64,000 nt of DNA from the NCBI GenBank assembly GCA_907165275.2, contig OU015650.1:836001-900000 (forward strand), written 5' to 3'. The stretch comes from Zygaena filipendulae. Taxonomy: Eukaryota; Arthropoda; Insecta; Lepidoptera; Zygaenidae. How positions within the stretch are numbered: the stretch's first letter is position 1; each line of letters starts with the position of its first letter. A model generated the notes under the pieces. That model searched no databases and had not been told where the DNA came from. It worked only from the letters and a program-made list of their open reading frames with translations. The translations under genes and the position numbers were made by a program. This document shows positions 21,402 to 32,899 of the stretch, piece after piece.

Positions 21402-22199
21402 ATGACAGCTGTGTTAAAGTACCCACTCTATATAATTTGAATTTTTAATTTCGAGTACAGTTAATAATGTTAATATGGTAGGGACTGTGTACTGGTATTC
21501 ACTGCATACCTAGATATATGCACTAATTACAATTTACTCTGGGACTGTAAAATCAAAGATAATTTATTATGATCACTACGTTTTGTAAAATCATCAAAGA
21601 ACGCTCGAGAACGCTGCAGGGTTATTGAAAAGTTTCCACCCAAAACACCGGGTTTTTTGACTGAATATGTTCAAACTTTTTTAAGGTGTGCTAATGAGGT
21701 GATTTAAATAAATAAAATTAATTAATAATAAACGTGTCTACTTTTATTGTTTATTTTTAATAGCTGTCCTCTGCGGTTTCATCCGCAGCAATTTCGGAGT
21801 TTCCGCGGAACTTCCGGGATAAACTGTACCTACGTATAAACCTTCCTCTTGAATCACTTTATACATATTATAATGATGGAAACCGGATTAAAATCCGTTG
21901 TGTAGTTTGAAAGATCTAAGCGTACCTACATACCTACAGACGGCGGGAAGCGACTGTTTTATACTGTGTAGAGCGTGGTGTAGAGATAGCAAAAAAGTAG
22001 TGCATTAATAAACGTGTTTTTGTTAACCAAGTCACACTTTTCCAATTCATCCTTACTGTAATATGTATAATTTAGTATATTAAGTAGGTAAGTATACAAA
22101 ATGGAGAATCTCACTGACTTTAAAGAATAGCATAGAATAGAATATCTTTTATTGCACAATAGACATAAAATTACATCGATTTCAATAGAATAGGACTTA

Positions 22200-22384
22200 C
22201 TTACTTTATAAATGCGAAAGTGAGTTTGTTTGTTTGTTACGCTTTCACGCCTTAACGGATCAACCGATCATGATGAAATTTTGCATTTACATTGTCAGGG
22301 GGAAAGGACATAGGGTACTTTTCACCCCGGAATTCCCGCGGAAACTCCGAACTTATCGCGGGTGAAACCGCGGAGAACAGCTAG
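22200..22384 (+). mobile_element. Helitron-like (Lep1-type) element
   Basis: Runs from TACTTTATAAATGCGAAAGT to the hairpin CGCGGGTGAAACCGCGG and CTAG at 22381-22384 followed by T. A good example of the family consensus. Confidence 0.78.
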
Positions 22385-22525
22385 TATATTTATATTTCAA
22401 ATGCAAAGAAAGCCCACACACTATAACCATTAGGTTACGAATCCTATCAAACGTAGGTATAAAAGTAAGTACCTATCCATAAGTAGGTATTTTAGTATTA
22501 AGCGCTTGTAACATTTTACAATTTT

Positions 22526-22854
22526 AGAGCACCAATCTAGGGCCCTAAATCGGATACAATTTAGGGTCGGTGAGTGAGAGAGAGAGCGAGTAATCTCACA
22601 ACACTAAATCTGTACTGTACTGTACCTACTGTACTCTAAATCGACTGCTGTAGGGTACATTTTAATGTAGTGTGATCACTCGCTCTCTCTCTCACTCACC
22701 GACCCTAAATTAGTTCCAAAAATTTAAATTTAAAATGTAACCTAGAGTAGTCGATTTAGGGTACAATTTTGTGTAGTGTGATAACTCGCTCTCTCTCTCT
22801 CTCACTCACGGACCCTAAATTGTATCCGATTTAGAGCCCTAGATTGGTGCTCTG
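22526..22854. mobile_element. Three-armed foldback element with (GA)n blocks
   Basis: Outer arms of about 70 bases (AGAGCACCAATCTAGGGCCC.. and its inverse ending 22854) flank a third, internal inverted copy of the inner arm (about 22673-22712). Each arm carries TTTAGGGTC, GTGAGTGAGAGAGAGAG and CGAG. The DNA can therefore fold into alternative stem pairs. Confidence 0.82.
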
Positions 22855-23131
22855 AAATTGCAAAGTGTAATAAGCGCATTATTAGTAGGCAGGTAGGTAG
22901 GTATAACATTATTATCTGACGCGCAGGCAGGTAAATCATTTCCTAGATCATCAGCCATCAGAGATAGCTGACGTCTATGTAGATACTTAGAAGTTAGATA
23001 TAAATACGTCAGCATATCTTTGATGACTGACTATCACTTATCAGCTATTTCGAATGGCCTCACCAGTCTTTGCGTCGCCGTCATCCCTCACTGTGCGTCA
23101 TCGTGGTACTAATTGTAATTTGTAATGACTC

Positions 23132-23670
23132 CACTACATTATCGCCGAGTACAGACGATTATGCGCGAGCACGATAGTGTAGAGGGCATACTCGGCTGTA
23201 CTCGCCGATTATCGTCTATGATCGCCTGCGATGTTGTGATGTTGACTACTTTTGAAAATCAAAATTCTAATTAGTCCGTCAGTTAGAAAATAAAAAACAA
23301 TAGAAACGTATTTTTTGCTTTTTTAAATAAATTAAAATATACAGAGATAAAGGGCATTAAAATTTAGGATGAGGAGGTCGTGACGTCACTAACTTCAAAA
23401 CCGCCATACAAACTGTCAGAATAGTGACGTCACGCGAAATTTCAACTCAATATATCGCCGTTATTTTTTGATTACGTAAAAAAAGAAAAAATACGTGTCC
23501 AATATTTTTTAACAATCTACAAGACGGACTAAAAAATAAAAATTAGTCAACATGCCCATTGTCGGTTTTTGGGCACGCATCAAAGGGCACGCCTGTGATC
23601 GCGTTGAGGTGTCCACATTATCGCCGATCACATGATCACACGATCAACGATCATCGGCGATAATGTAGTG
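23132..23670. mobile_element. Foldback element hosting a nested CRE-MITE
   Basis: Ends CACTACATTATCGCCGA (23132-23148) and TCGGCGATAATGTAGTG (23654-23670) are perfect inverted repeats. The inner sequence repeats CGATCA/TGATCG words. A CRE-MITE (23237-23560) lies inside and accounts for more than half of its length. Confidence 0.82.
23237..23560 (-). mobile_element. CRE-MITE, full-length inverse copy
   Basis: An inverse copy of the family at 17775, with TGACGTCA at 23381-23388 and 23425-23432, ends GTTGACTACTTTTGAAAATC and AATTAGTCAACATGCCC. Confidence 0.88.
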
Positions 23671-24157
23671 CAGGCATAAGACTTAACGTGTAGGTATATG
23701 TATAATTAAGCGGGATCAGAGACGAAAACCTACTATAGTACCTATATACCTATGTACCTACTATAGTACTATAGTACCTGTTGATATCATGTAAGTACCT
23801 ACCTACGTTATAGGAGATAGATATTATTATAGTTACGACGTCTATCGACACGAACGTACCCTAATTTGGCGCCTTTCCACGCACACGGCACACGTCAATT
23901 GTTTTTTTTAAACGCAAAACTACGTCGATACGGTTCTCCACTCTCCCGTTTCTGTATTCTTTGGCTCCCTTGGTAAAATTTGTTTGGGACAATGGCGCGG
24001 GAACTCCAAAATTATCGCGGGTGAAACCGCGCGGGACAGCTAGTGGTTAGATAATAATTGACATTGTTAAAGGTTGTTGACATTGTTATTCTAATGTTTA
24101 CAGTCTTGATTTATGTTGCAATGTTGAATAACAAGCTTACATGACGTGGACGTGTTA

Positions 24158-24364
24158 TCCTACTAATATTATAAATGTGAAAGTGTGGAGGTTTGGATGT
24201 TTGGATGTTTGTTACTCAATCACGCAAAAACGGCTAAACGGATTTGAATGAAATTTGGCATGCACGTTGTCAAGGGTACAGAGAAGGACATATGGTACTT
24301 TTTATCCCGGAATTCCCGCGGGAACTCCAATATTACCTCGGGTGAAACCGCGGGGCACAGCTAG
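24158..24364 (+). mobile_element. Helitron-like (Lep1-type) element, near-complete
   Basis: Starts TCCTACTAATATTATAAATG and ends with GGTGAAACCGCGGGGCACAG and CTAG at 24361-24364 followed by T. One of the best-preserved copies in the window. Confidence 0.82.
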
Positions 24365-26690
24365 TATTATTATAACAATAGTTATTCAACATGTTACATA
24401 GTCTTTACGTACCGTAAGACTGCAGTAGTTGGTACCCCCTTTGGGGCTAACATGGTATTCATGATGACTCATAAACTCATAATACACGTCCTATTTGCAA
24501 ACTTATTACCATTTTTATTTGGTGTACCGTAGGAGGACGCTGGCCTTGCGACTCGAGATCACTGAAACCAACCATTTCGTTCGTACATAAAAGAAAAATT
24601 AAGCAACTCTGTGCTTTATTGCTCTCTCATAAAGCTAAGCGAAAATTACACGAGTGGTAAGTGTAATGTAGCGGTTTTGGTCATAGAAACAATGCTGATG
24701 TCAGCGCATTGTTGTAACAAGTCTGATCCTGGCCATGTCTTCATGTGGCTATGGACTTATGCGTAATTATTCCTTGTTTTCTTTGTTCGAGCTGCAATGA
24801 CGGCTTTGGCTTTGCGATTTTTTTAAAACATGCATACCTAGTTCAATAAAAACATTATCATGTAGTTAAGAAATGGGAAACGAGTCCTTCAAAAATATCA
24901 GCTAGCTGCTCCACCGGCCTCGTCTTGCGTCGGGGTTTCCGGGATAAAACGTATCATACGGGACACGAGTAAATTCAGGGAGCCCTGAATCCAAATCCTT
25001 ATTTGCAACTATACAAGTATCTCGCGTGGCAACCACGAACGAGACCAGAACACGCGGCGCGGCGTGGGTAGTCCCGCTACAAGTTGGACCGACGACTTTA
25101 TATTATCTGTGACTCGGTTTAAGGTCGCGGGACGCCATCGGATGCTGGAAGCGCAGGCGCAGTCGTTACGGCGTTCTTTGGGGGCGGCCTACCCGCGCTA
25201 ATTTCGGAGCCTACCCGCGCTAATTTCGGAGTTCCCGGGAGAATTCCGGGTATCAATACCTATAGTCTATAGTCTATAGACTATAGTCACTCAGGGATAA
25301 TGTAGCATTCTAATGGTGAAAGAATATTTTAAATCGGTCCTGTAGCTTTTGAGTTAAATCTTAAGAAAGAAAGATTTTAATGAAGCAAAAAAGACAGTGT
25401 GGGGACACTCACGACGCTGGTTTTCAGTAAAGACCGCAACAAACAAATAAACAAACAAACAAACAAAAATCAAGTCTTTCACTTTAAAATAATATTATGT
25501 AGGTATTAGTTTAGACTTTAGATAAATCTGCGATCGGCCTAATCAATATCATCATAAATTTTTCCCAAAACATAAACGATAGATAGTGATAAAAATATTT
25601 ACTATTATACCTAACTACAACTTTAAGTTACAACCTATTTACATTAATTTTATTGTAAACGTCTAGAAAAATTTTCCGGTTAGGTAGGTACATACTACAT
25701 AGAGGCTAAGACGAGAGACGAAATGACATAGAGACGAAATAAAAACTTTTCATTACTCATACTCGGAAAGTAGGTCTGAAGTTGCCTGAGAAGCGGGAAG
25801 TAACCCTTTTCAGCCCTAGGGAGAATCGCTTTCAACTGACAACTGTCAAATTATTAAAAAAAAACTAGGTCTATTTTGACATTTCTATTGAACCATGTTC
25901 CAACTTTCTATACAGCCAGCGCGATGTAAAATTGAAATAACGTAAAGTTTAAGTAAGTAGGTATTAATTAAAATAAAATTCACTCATTTTTTCTTTAGCT
26001 AATTCCTATTTTTATTTTGACTTTCCTTGCATTCGTAATGAAAAGCACAGTGTTATCCTCGGGAAAAAGAGTTACTTTCACCCCTAGGATAACAATGTAC
26101 TATTATTTCGTCTGAGCATAGAGGTAAGATAATTCCGTGGGTATACTACTTACTAGTAACAGTAAGTAATACACTCGTCGTGACACGTGAGATTTGATAT
26201 CACAATATTTTGCTGGTATAGAGTAGGTGTAGCTGGTTTATTATCTGTTTGAACGCGCATCGAGAAATAAAATTATTGGACGGATTTTAACAATTTGCAT
26301 AGAGGTCAGCAGGTGGGTAAGCATTTCCTGACCCTTTTATCTCGAATCACATGCGAGTGAAACCACGGGTATCAGCTATTCACAAATCAGAATCACAATA
26401 TAGGTAGGTAGAGGTATGTATGTACGTAATAATATTAAAATTAAATATTTAAGGACCTCAAAATCCGAACCCGATAGCTGGCGACTGGCGCTCTCGGCGG
26501 TGAAGTTTTACTTTACGGTACAGACTATGTAACATGTTATATAACACGTCCACATCATGTAACATTGTTATACAACATTGCAACATAAAACAAGACTGTA
26601 CACATTAGAAAACCAAAGCAATATAACAACTTTGTATAGGTAACTATTTAATTGTCCTATTTCATTCTTCAGTGCTAATTGCTATACTAT

Positions 26691-27078
26691 CAGGGTTGCC
26701 ACCCGTACTACATACTACATACTTATATGGTATCGTACTATATTTCAGTCAATTGTACTATTTATTATAGAAAAATAATATAGTACGAGAAATACTATAT
26801 TTTTATCCCTAATTCAACATTCACGCTTTTTATATTAACTGTGACTATAGTCTGGTGCGCACCCGCACCGCAGCACGGGGAATTTCAGAACGAAACGCAT
26901 ACGCGACAATAAAACGTCAACTGTCAAACTGGCAATAATTTATAGACGAATGCTGCCCGATACATACTTAATGATTAAAAATAAATAAGATGTACTATTT
27001 TTTTCCCTGCATTTCCCAAAAGTACTATCTTTTTTCGGAAAAATACTATATTTTTTCCAAAAAAAGGTGGCAACCCTC
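26691..27078. mobile_element. 388-bp TIR element, ends AGGGTTGCCACC
   Basis: Left end AGGGTTGCCACC and right end GGTGGCAACCCT are perfect inverted repeats. The interior repeats AGTACTAT/ATAGTACT words. No clear target duplication and no protein. Confidence 0.75.
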
Positions 27079-27644
27079 CACAAACTCGTCACTTGAGAGG
27101 ACGTTTTATTAGCTGCGGCAGTGACTGTTGTAGAAAAACAAAAAAAACGGACGTGATCAAGTTATGTAACATGTTATATAACAAGGTGTCCACATTATTT
27201 GTAACATGTTATATAGGTAGGATATAACATGTTTTATACTATAGGTAGGTATAGTTATAACATGTTTTGTTATTAAAATCTAAAATCGTTACTAAAATCC
27301 GCAGCACTTTTAAAACTAAATTGCTAGTAGGTACACTGCAGGATCACAAGATCTTCTCATTTCTTGAAATGCGGCTCGACCACCATCACATCGTAAATCT
27401 TGTCCATTTGTCTTTGCCATTGTAATTTCGAATATTTTAGCCAGATATAATAATATGTATAGCCAGAATACCTATTTAAGTACCTACTTACTTGTTATCA
27501 CTAAAGTATCTTGCCTATTATGTATGCATTAGATACGTGCAAGTACAACCTTGAAACAACAATTCAACATTAAAATATAGTAGGTACCAGAGAGAAGGTA
27601 ATATAGGTAAATAAAAAAAATAAAAAAAATACCACAGATAATAT

Positions 27645-27879
27645 GGACGCAGATAAGCAATAACATGTTAATCCACAAAATGAAGTTATTGATTCAGAAC
27701 GATTTATTGAGAGGCAGAGAACGTTTTTTAATTATGAGTTTACCTTATTACATTGTTAAATATGTAACTAAATATTGCGCGTAAAAAATGTTGACTCAAA
27801 ATGGCGCTATAATTTTAAAACTTTAATATACTCAAAATTTTTCCAGTTTGGGTTAACACACTATTGCTTATCTATGTCC
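27645..27879 (-). mobile_element. GGAC-family MITE, copy 5
   Basis: An inverse-orientation copy of 235 bp, flanked by ATAT at 27641-27644 and 27880-27883 (4-bp target duplication). Confidence 0.88.
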
Positions 27880-27959
27880 ATATAATACTATACTGGCGCC
27901 TCAGAAGAATAATTGTTCTGAGACTAGCGCTAATCGCAAGTCACAGAGTACTTTTAATA

Positions 27960-28240
27960 TCTGTCGCAAGTCGCAAGTATGCCGGCCGCGCGCGGCCGCA
28001 GTCGCACTCGCAGGGCGCAGACCGCGGTCAAACGATAGAAACGAGAACTATCTATGCCACCCGCGTGAGCGCGTCGCGTGGCGCTCGGCCCCGCCGTGCG
28101 CCGCCGGGCTGCGGGGGGCGGGGCAGGTTACGCGTCACGTTCCGCTAACACGTGACGCGCGCACACGTGCGTCGCATCACTCCGTGCACCCAACCGATGC
28201 GAACGCGCAGCGGCAGCGACGTTGGGAAAATCTCCACTCA
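27960..28240. promoter_or_regulatory. CpG-rich island, possible promoter of an unseen transcript
   Basis: A sharply GC- and CpG-rich stretch in AT-rich surroundings, containing GCCGGCCGCGCGCGGCCGC, GGGGGGCGGGGC and an inverted GCGTCACG/CGTGACGCGC pair around 28131-28162. No coding frame resembles a known protein. It could be an alternative or non-coding promoter, or an unrecognised GC-rich transposon. Confidence 0.35.
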
Positions 28241-29386
28241 TTTCGGGGAATTCATTTGCGAACTGTGCCATATACCACGTGTTCAATTTAGCATCATTCA
28301 GCTGCTCTGCACTCAATTCAAGACTGAAACAAATAAAAGCAAAAAAACTTATATTTGCCTAGATAGGTAGGTACACAAAAAATACTGTAAAAATTAATAA
28401 GTTAGTTAAGTACTTTAACATAAGAGGGCGACAAGAAAGCACTTTTGACTCTCAGACTTCGTCTGAGTTTTGACTATAACCATTTAGCATAAGCTGAGCA
28501 GTGGAGTTAAGAATGTAGAAAAAAATTGCCTAACTTTTTTACAACAAGTAGGTATATTGACTTCAACTATAAAAAAACTATTATCAAAACGTAAAAAAGG
28601 TTAAAATCAGAATACGGGAAAATTCTAAAAACACAGCAACACGATATCGGGAAAGTTCCACCTCCAGCAATGTCGACTCGTATCAAACTGGTTTACTTTG
28701 TCGCTTCTCGGCGGTTCTAGAACGCGGTGTACAGACACAGCACTGAGCACTGCGCAAGTGCGCATGCATTCGCCCGTCATACCACAAATTAACTAGACAT
28801 ATTATGTCTGCGTCAGACGCCATCAATTAATTATCTAGGTACTTGTTCTAATTAAACCAAACGGTAGGTATAATGGGGAAAGTTAAAGCTCTTGAACGTT
28901 ACAATCTCCACGTTCTATGATGTATCTACCTAGAATCGACCTAATTACCCAAATTGATAATCTGAATATCCCGCGTGGAAAGTCAGCCCGACAGGTCTAA
29001 TTTAAAGATCAAGATGGACCAATTCAAAATCGGGTCATTAACTAATAAGATGCGAATGCGATGTATCATGTAGATATACCATTGAATTATTATTAGTAGT
29101 GACTCCTACTAATATTATAAATACGAAAATATATAATTCTGTTACGCTTTAACGCCATAACGGCTTAACCGATCATCATGAAATTTTGCATGCACGGGTG
29201 CAGAAAAGCACATAGTAGGTACTTTTTATCCCAGAATTCCCGTGGGAACTTCGAAGTTAGCGCGGGTAAAAGCTATGTAGTAATTGAGGTAGTAATTTAA
29301 ATATTGAGAGGGCAGGCCTGATTCGTATTGAGCCCTTTGACAATACACTTCATTTCCTTTAATAGGTTTTCCTATCTTCAACTTTA

Positions 29387-29759
29387 GGGCCGTTCAAGTA
29401 TTACGTAAGCACTACTTATAGGGGGGCGGAGGAGTCTTTACTTGGCTTATTTTTGATGACATGGGGGGTGGGGGGATCTAAATGATGATTACGTCAGTAG
29501 TAATTATTTATATTTTTACACAATAGACATATTATTGTCTATGCTTTAAAACGAAATGCATTTACGGGATTCTCTACAAATAATGACCTTATTTCTAGAC
29601 TTCTAACTGCTGCAGCTGCTCATGAATCAATCAATTGTACCAAGTTGTGTGTTTACGTAAGCATGGGGGGAGGGGTAAGAGCTTTGCTTACTTTTGCTGA
29701 CAAGGGGGTTAATAATTGCAAAAAATCTGCTAAGGTAATATTTGAACCGTGAACGGCCC
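29387..29759. mobile_element. GGGCCGTTCA-ended TIR element (Harbinger-like)
   Basis: Inverted ends GGGCCGTTCA (29387) and TGAACGGCCC (to 29759). The interior has two related G-rich blocks (GTAAGCACTACTTATAGGGG and its partner near 29655). Termini starting GGGCC resemble PIF/Harbinger elements, but no target duplication is clear. Confidence 0.65.
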
Positions 29760-31354
29760 CTTTCAAGTGTTAAAGCAACTAGATAATAGGTAGGTACCTA
29801 TGCTTTCGAAGATAGAAACGCAAACCTTCCGTGATCTTATCAACTTTATGAACAGTTTATCAATATCATCTAATAATAGAATAGAATAGAATAGAATAGA
29901 ATACACTTTATTGTACACCAAATACCTTATCATCATTTATCATCTATCACCAATCTGATATTGTAACAAGAGATAATATTATAACGAAGTCCGTTTATTT
30001 TTTAATTTAGGCTAGATTTTAGTCATTAGGACCTATCTAATATGGAAGCTTTGAATGCTTTGATTGCCCAACACCCGTCGGATGTGAAGTGTAAATGAAC
30101 TATATTTTATTGTCTTTACTAGTTCTCTGCGATTTGCGCGAACTCTTGTCGTGAAGCGACGCGACGCGACGGCGCAGACGCAGAGGGGATTTGGACGGGG
30201 AATATTTGTGTACCGGATGACGTCACGGCCGACCTTCCCCACGAGAGCGATCGATGCCGCTCATTCACCTTCACACCTCGTCCACTGCAGAATCAAATAG
30301 GTACCTACTATGATAGGCAGAATGCAAAAAATAAAACGAAAAAACCGAACCCCGAATCACTGATAATACTATGCCCGAATCGAAAACTAGTGGTAAATTG
30401 TAAATTCGGGATTTTATTATTAAAACGTATCGCTAAAACTATACGCTGGACTGGCAGCGGACGTTTTGGATAAGACACTGCGCGATAGACTGAAATTAAC
30501 TTCCTAGGTCATCCAAAAATAGATTTTGTAAAATTTTCATGAGTGGGCGTTTGACGCCAACTTCTACGATATTAAAATACAATGCAAGAGAAACAAATCA
30601 ATTAAATTTCAACATTCTGTTTATTATTAGGCTTAACAGCAATTATAAGTATTAAGTTCTTATATTCAATATCAATCATAATTATTAATACAAGGCAGAT
30701 TCTAATGAAGTCTCTAAATTTAATTTAACAAAAAATACAGCTTCAAAATTTTGAATATTGAAATTTAGAGACCACACTAGTGGTATTGCCATCGATGCAG
30801 ATAGAATTTAAAGTTACAGAGCCTAATTTGCTTAATCAGTTTAGGTATCACCGAACAAAAAACAATTAAGCTCTTTAACTGAGATTGTTCATTCCAAGTT
30901 TCCAATCAAACTGAAACTTAAAACTTACAATAACTGTAACATTATTGACAACAAATACAAAAAAAATATTTACACAATATAAATAATAGAAAAAATATTT
31001 ACAGCTCATAAAATTAAATAAAAATGCACAATCACACTGACATTTACGTCACAACTATAATTGTTATACATCAGTCTTACTTGATGCTTCATACTAGAAC
31101 GCATGAAGTACCACCCACCATACAAACTTCACACACTACATTTGGCCAGGGCTAGTCACAACGGCTGGAGAAGTCAGCCAAACCATAATCTAGGTAACAG
31201 CAAATGAGTAATAACTTCCCTAGAGTCCAGTGGGAATGTCCCAACTTACAACTCAACACTTTAGACAAGTCACATCCCTTCCACAGGATCAGACTAAGAG
31301 TAAATTAAATATCAGCACTAATAAAGATAGCCAGCAGTCTTTGGTAAGTGTATC

Positions 31355-32539
31355 TTAATTGGGTAAAGTGTCCATGAGTATTTCCTTCACGCCTGAACTT
31401 AAACGGTCCGGAAACTTGATGTCGAACGCCACCAGTAGATCACCTTTTCTCGTCGGCTCTTTAGGGAAGGGCAGGCCATAGCCGGGGAACCTCTTCACTG
31501 TGTGTGGCTTCACCACCTCAGCTTGTAGGTTGACAGTTATCTTCTCACCGGCCATGGTTGGCACTTCAATGACTGTACCACACAATGCCTGAAACAAAAC
31601 AAAAACAATGGTTAAACATCTCAATAAGTACACTAAGTTAACTGTAATAACCTAAGTCACATTCAACAATATTTATGACTAATTAGATCAATATTATTAG
31701 ATATTTACCTGCTTCAGTGAAATCTTGGCTGTGTATCTGATGTCGCTGCCCTCTCGCTTGAACTGGGAATGTGGCTTGTCCCTGATTATAAAAACGATGT
31801 CAGCAGGGATCTTGTTTCTGCTCTGGTCACCCTCCTTCTGGAACGTGATCTTGGTGCCGGCCTTCCATCCAGGCTTCACATGGATAGTCAGCACCTTGTC
31901 CTCCTTCTTCGAAGTGCCGTCCGGCTGCATCACGCGACGCGATATCTTCATCTTCTTGACACAGCCGCGAGCGATGTCCTCCAGCGACACGTACAGATCG
32001 TGCTCGATCGGCGGATCCTGCGTCTTATCCTTGCGGTTGGGCGAGCCGTGGAAGTTGAAGCTGTGGCTGCGGAAAGCACCGCCGCCCGGTCTCGCTTGAC
32101 CCATGCCCATGTTGGCGAACGGATCCATGTCTACGTCCATTTCGGGGTCGAAGAACATGGTGGTGCCGCCGCCGCCGCCGCCGCTGCCGTTCAGGTCGAA
32201 GAACGCTTGGAATGGGCTCGCCGAGCCGAAGAACTGCGCGAAAGTCGCCCTCGGGTCGCCGTGGAACGTGTACGAGTACGACTGGCCAGCCCCGGGTCCG
32301 CTGCGGCCGCCCATCCCGCCCTTGAGACCTTCCTCGCCGTGCGCATCGTAAATCTCCCGCTTTTTCTTGTCAGACAGCACCTCGTAGGCCTCCGCTACTT
32401 CCTTGAACTTCTCTTCAGCTCCAGGAGCCTTATTCTTGTCCGGATGGTACTTCAGTGCCAATTTACGGTACGCTTTCTTAATGTCATCGTCCGACGCACC
32501 TTTCGATAATCCCAATGCTTTGTAATAGTCTTTCCCCAT
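31355..32539 (-). CDS. DnaJ-1: DnaJ-1, class B Hsp40 co-chaperone (DNAJB1-like), 2 coding exons
   Basis: Coding exons 32539-31709 and 31588-31355, joined in phase 0, give 354 residues. An upstream 5' UTR intron is indicated by ACAG|GTACGT at 32710 and TTGCAG|ATAAAATGG at 32545. Residues 4-66 are the J domain with the HPD motif at 32-34, which in the family stimulates Hsp70 ATPase. Residues about 68-150 are the Gly/Phe-rich linker, including a six-Gly run from a GGC repeat (about 32163-32190). Residues from about 175 ([16 protein letters not shown]) form the two beta-sandwich client-binding domains and the C-terminal dimerisation segment. There is no zinc-finger (CxxCxGxG) region, so this is a type II Hsp40. 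Length is close to the 330-350 residues usual for DNAJB1. Upstream sites suggest heat induction. The 246-codon frame on the other strand (31769-32509) is a shadow. Confidence 0.96.
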
Positions 32540-32859
32540 TTTATCTGCAACAAATGAAAATAGTTTCCAGTTAACGTCGGGCCGACACCTTTTTTGGGAA
32601 CGCGCTGATTTGTGTAACAGTAGGTACAGTAATAATTTATTTGGCACAGGAATTTAATAAAGAATAAAGACAATTTACCCACTAAACGAAGAAAATCTAG
32701 ATTACGTACCTGTGTTAACGAAGCAATGAACAAAAATCCGATATTAGTTTAAGAGATAAAAATGCACAAAAGAAATCCACTCACAACACTACTCACAGAA
32801 CGCACGTTCAACTTCACTAATCTTAAACGAATGAAACGTAAGTTCACCAACGCGCCAGA

Positions 32860-32899
32860 TTATATACATTTTATCGTCTAGAACATTCGAGGGCCTTCA
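32860..32899 (-). promoter_or_regulatory. Heat-shock element and TATA box of DnaJ-1
   Basis: On the minus strand, TATATAA lies at 32866-32860. Just upstream (32880-32899) is an array of 5-bp heat-shock units, read on plus as AGAAC ATTCG AGGGC CTTCA; three of the four match nGAAn/nTTCn and one has a mismatch. More GAA words follow to about 32915. The layout (heat-shock element, TATA, start site about 30 bases on, near 32833) is that of a heat-inducible Hsp gene. Inferred from sequence only. Confidence 0.75.

Larger units (their letters stand above)
21106..31354. other. Tail-to-tail intergenic region, transposon-rich
   Basis: No recognisable protein-coding exon was found in about 10 kb between the peroxidase stop and the DnaJ-1 stop. 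It holds the foldback and Helitron-like elements listed separately, the CpG-rich island at 27960-28240, a (TAGAA)n run at about 29881-29912, and, at the right end, the presumed DnaJ-1 3' UTR (about 30600-31354; a TTTATT on plus at about 30619 reads as AATAAA on minus). Two stretches (24054-24404 and about 26524-27240) share inverted copies of CTATGTAACATGTT and ACGTCCAC..CATGT blocks. Confidence 0.6.

Noticed and set aside
22560..22820. CRISPR-like regular repeats
   Set aside because: The repeats are inverted GA-rich arms of a foldback transposon, without spacers, in a eukaryotic setting.
28128..28370. Overlapping small frames in the CpG-rich island
   Set aside because: Frames stay open on both strands because of base composition; no similarity recognised.
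31769..32509. 246-codon open frame on plus across DnaJ-1
   Set aside because: Antisense shadow of the GC-rich DnaJ-1 exon. The opposite strand encodes a clear J domain and client-binding domains.
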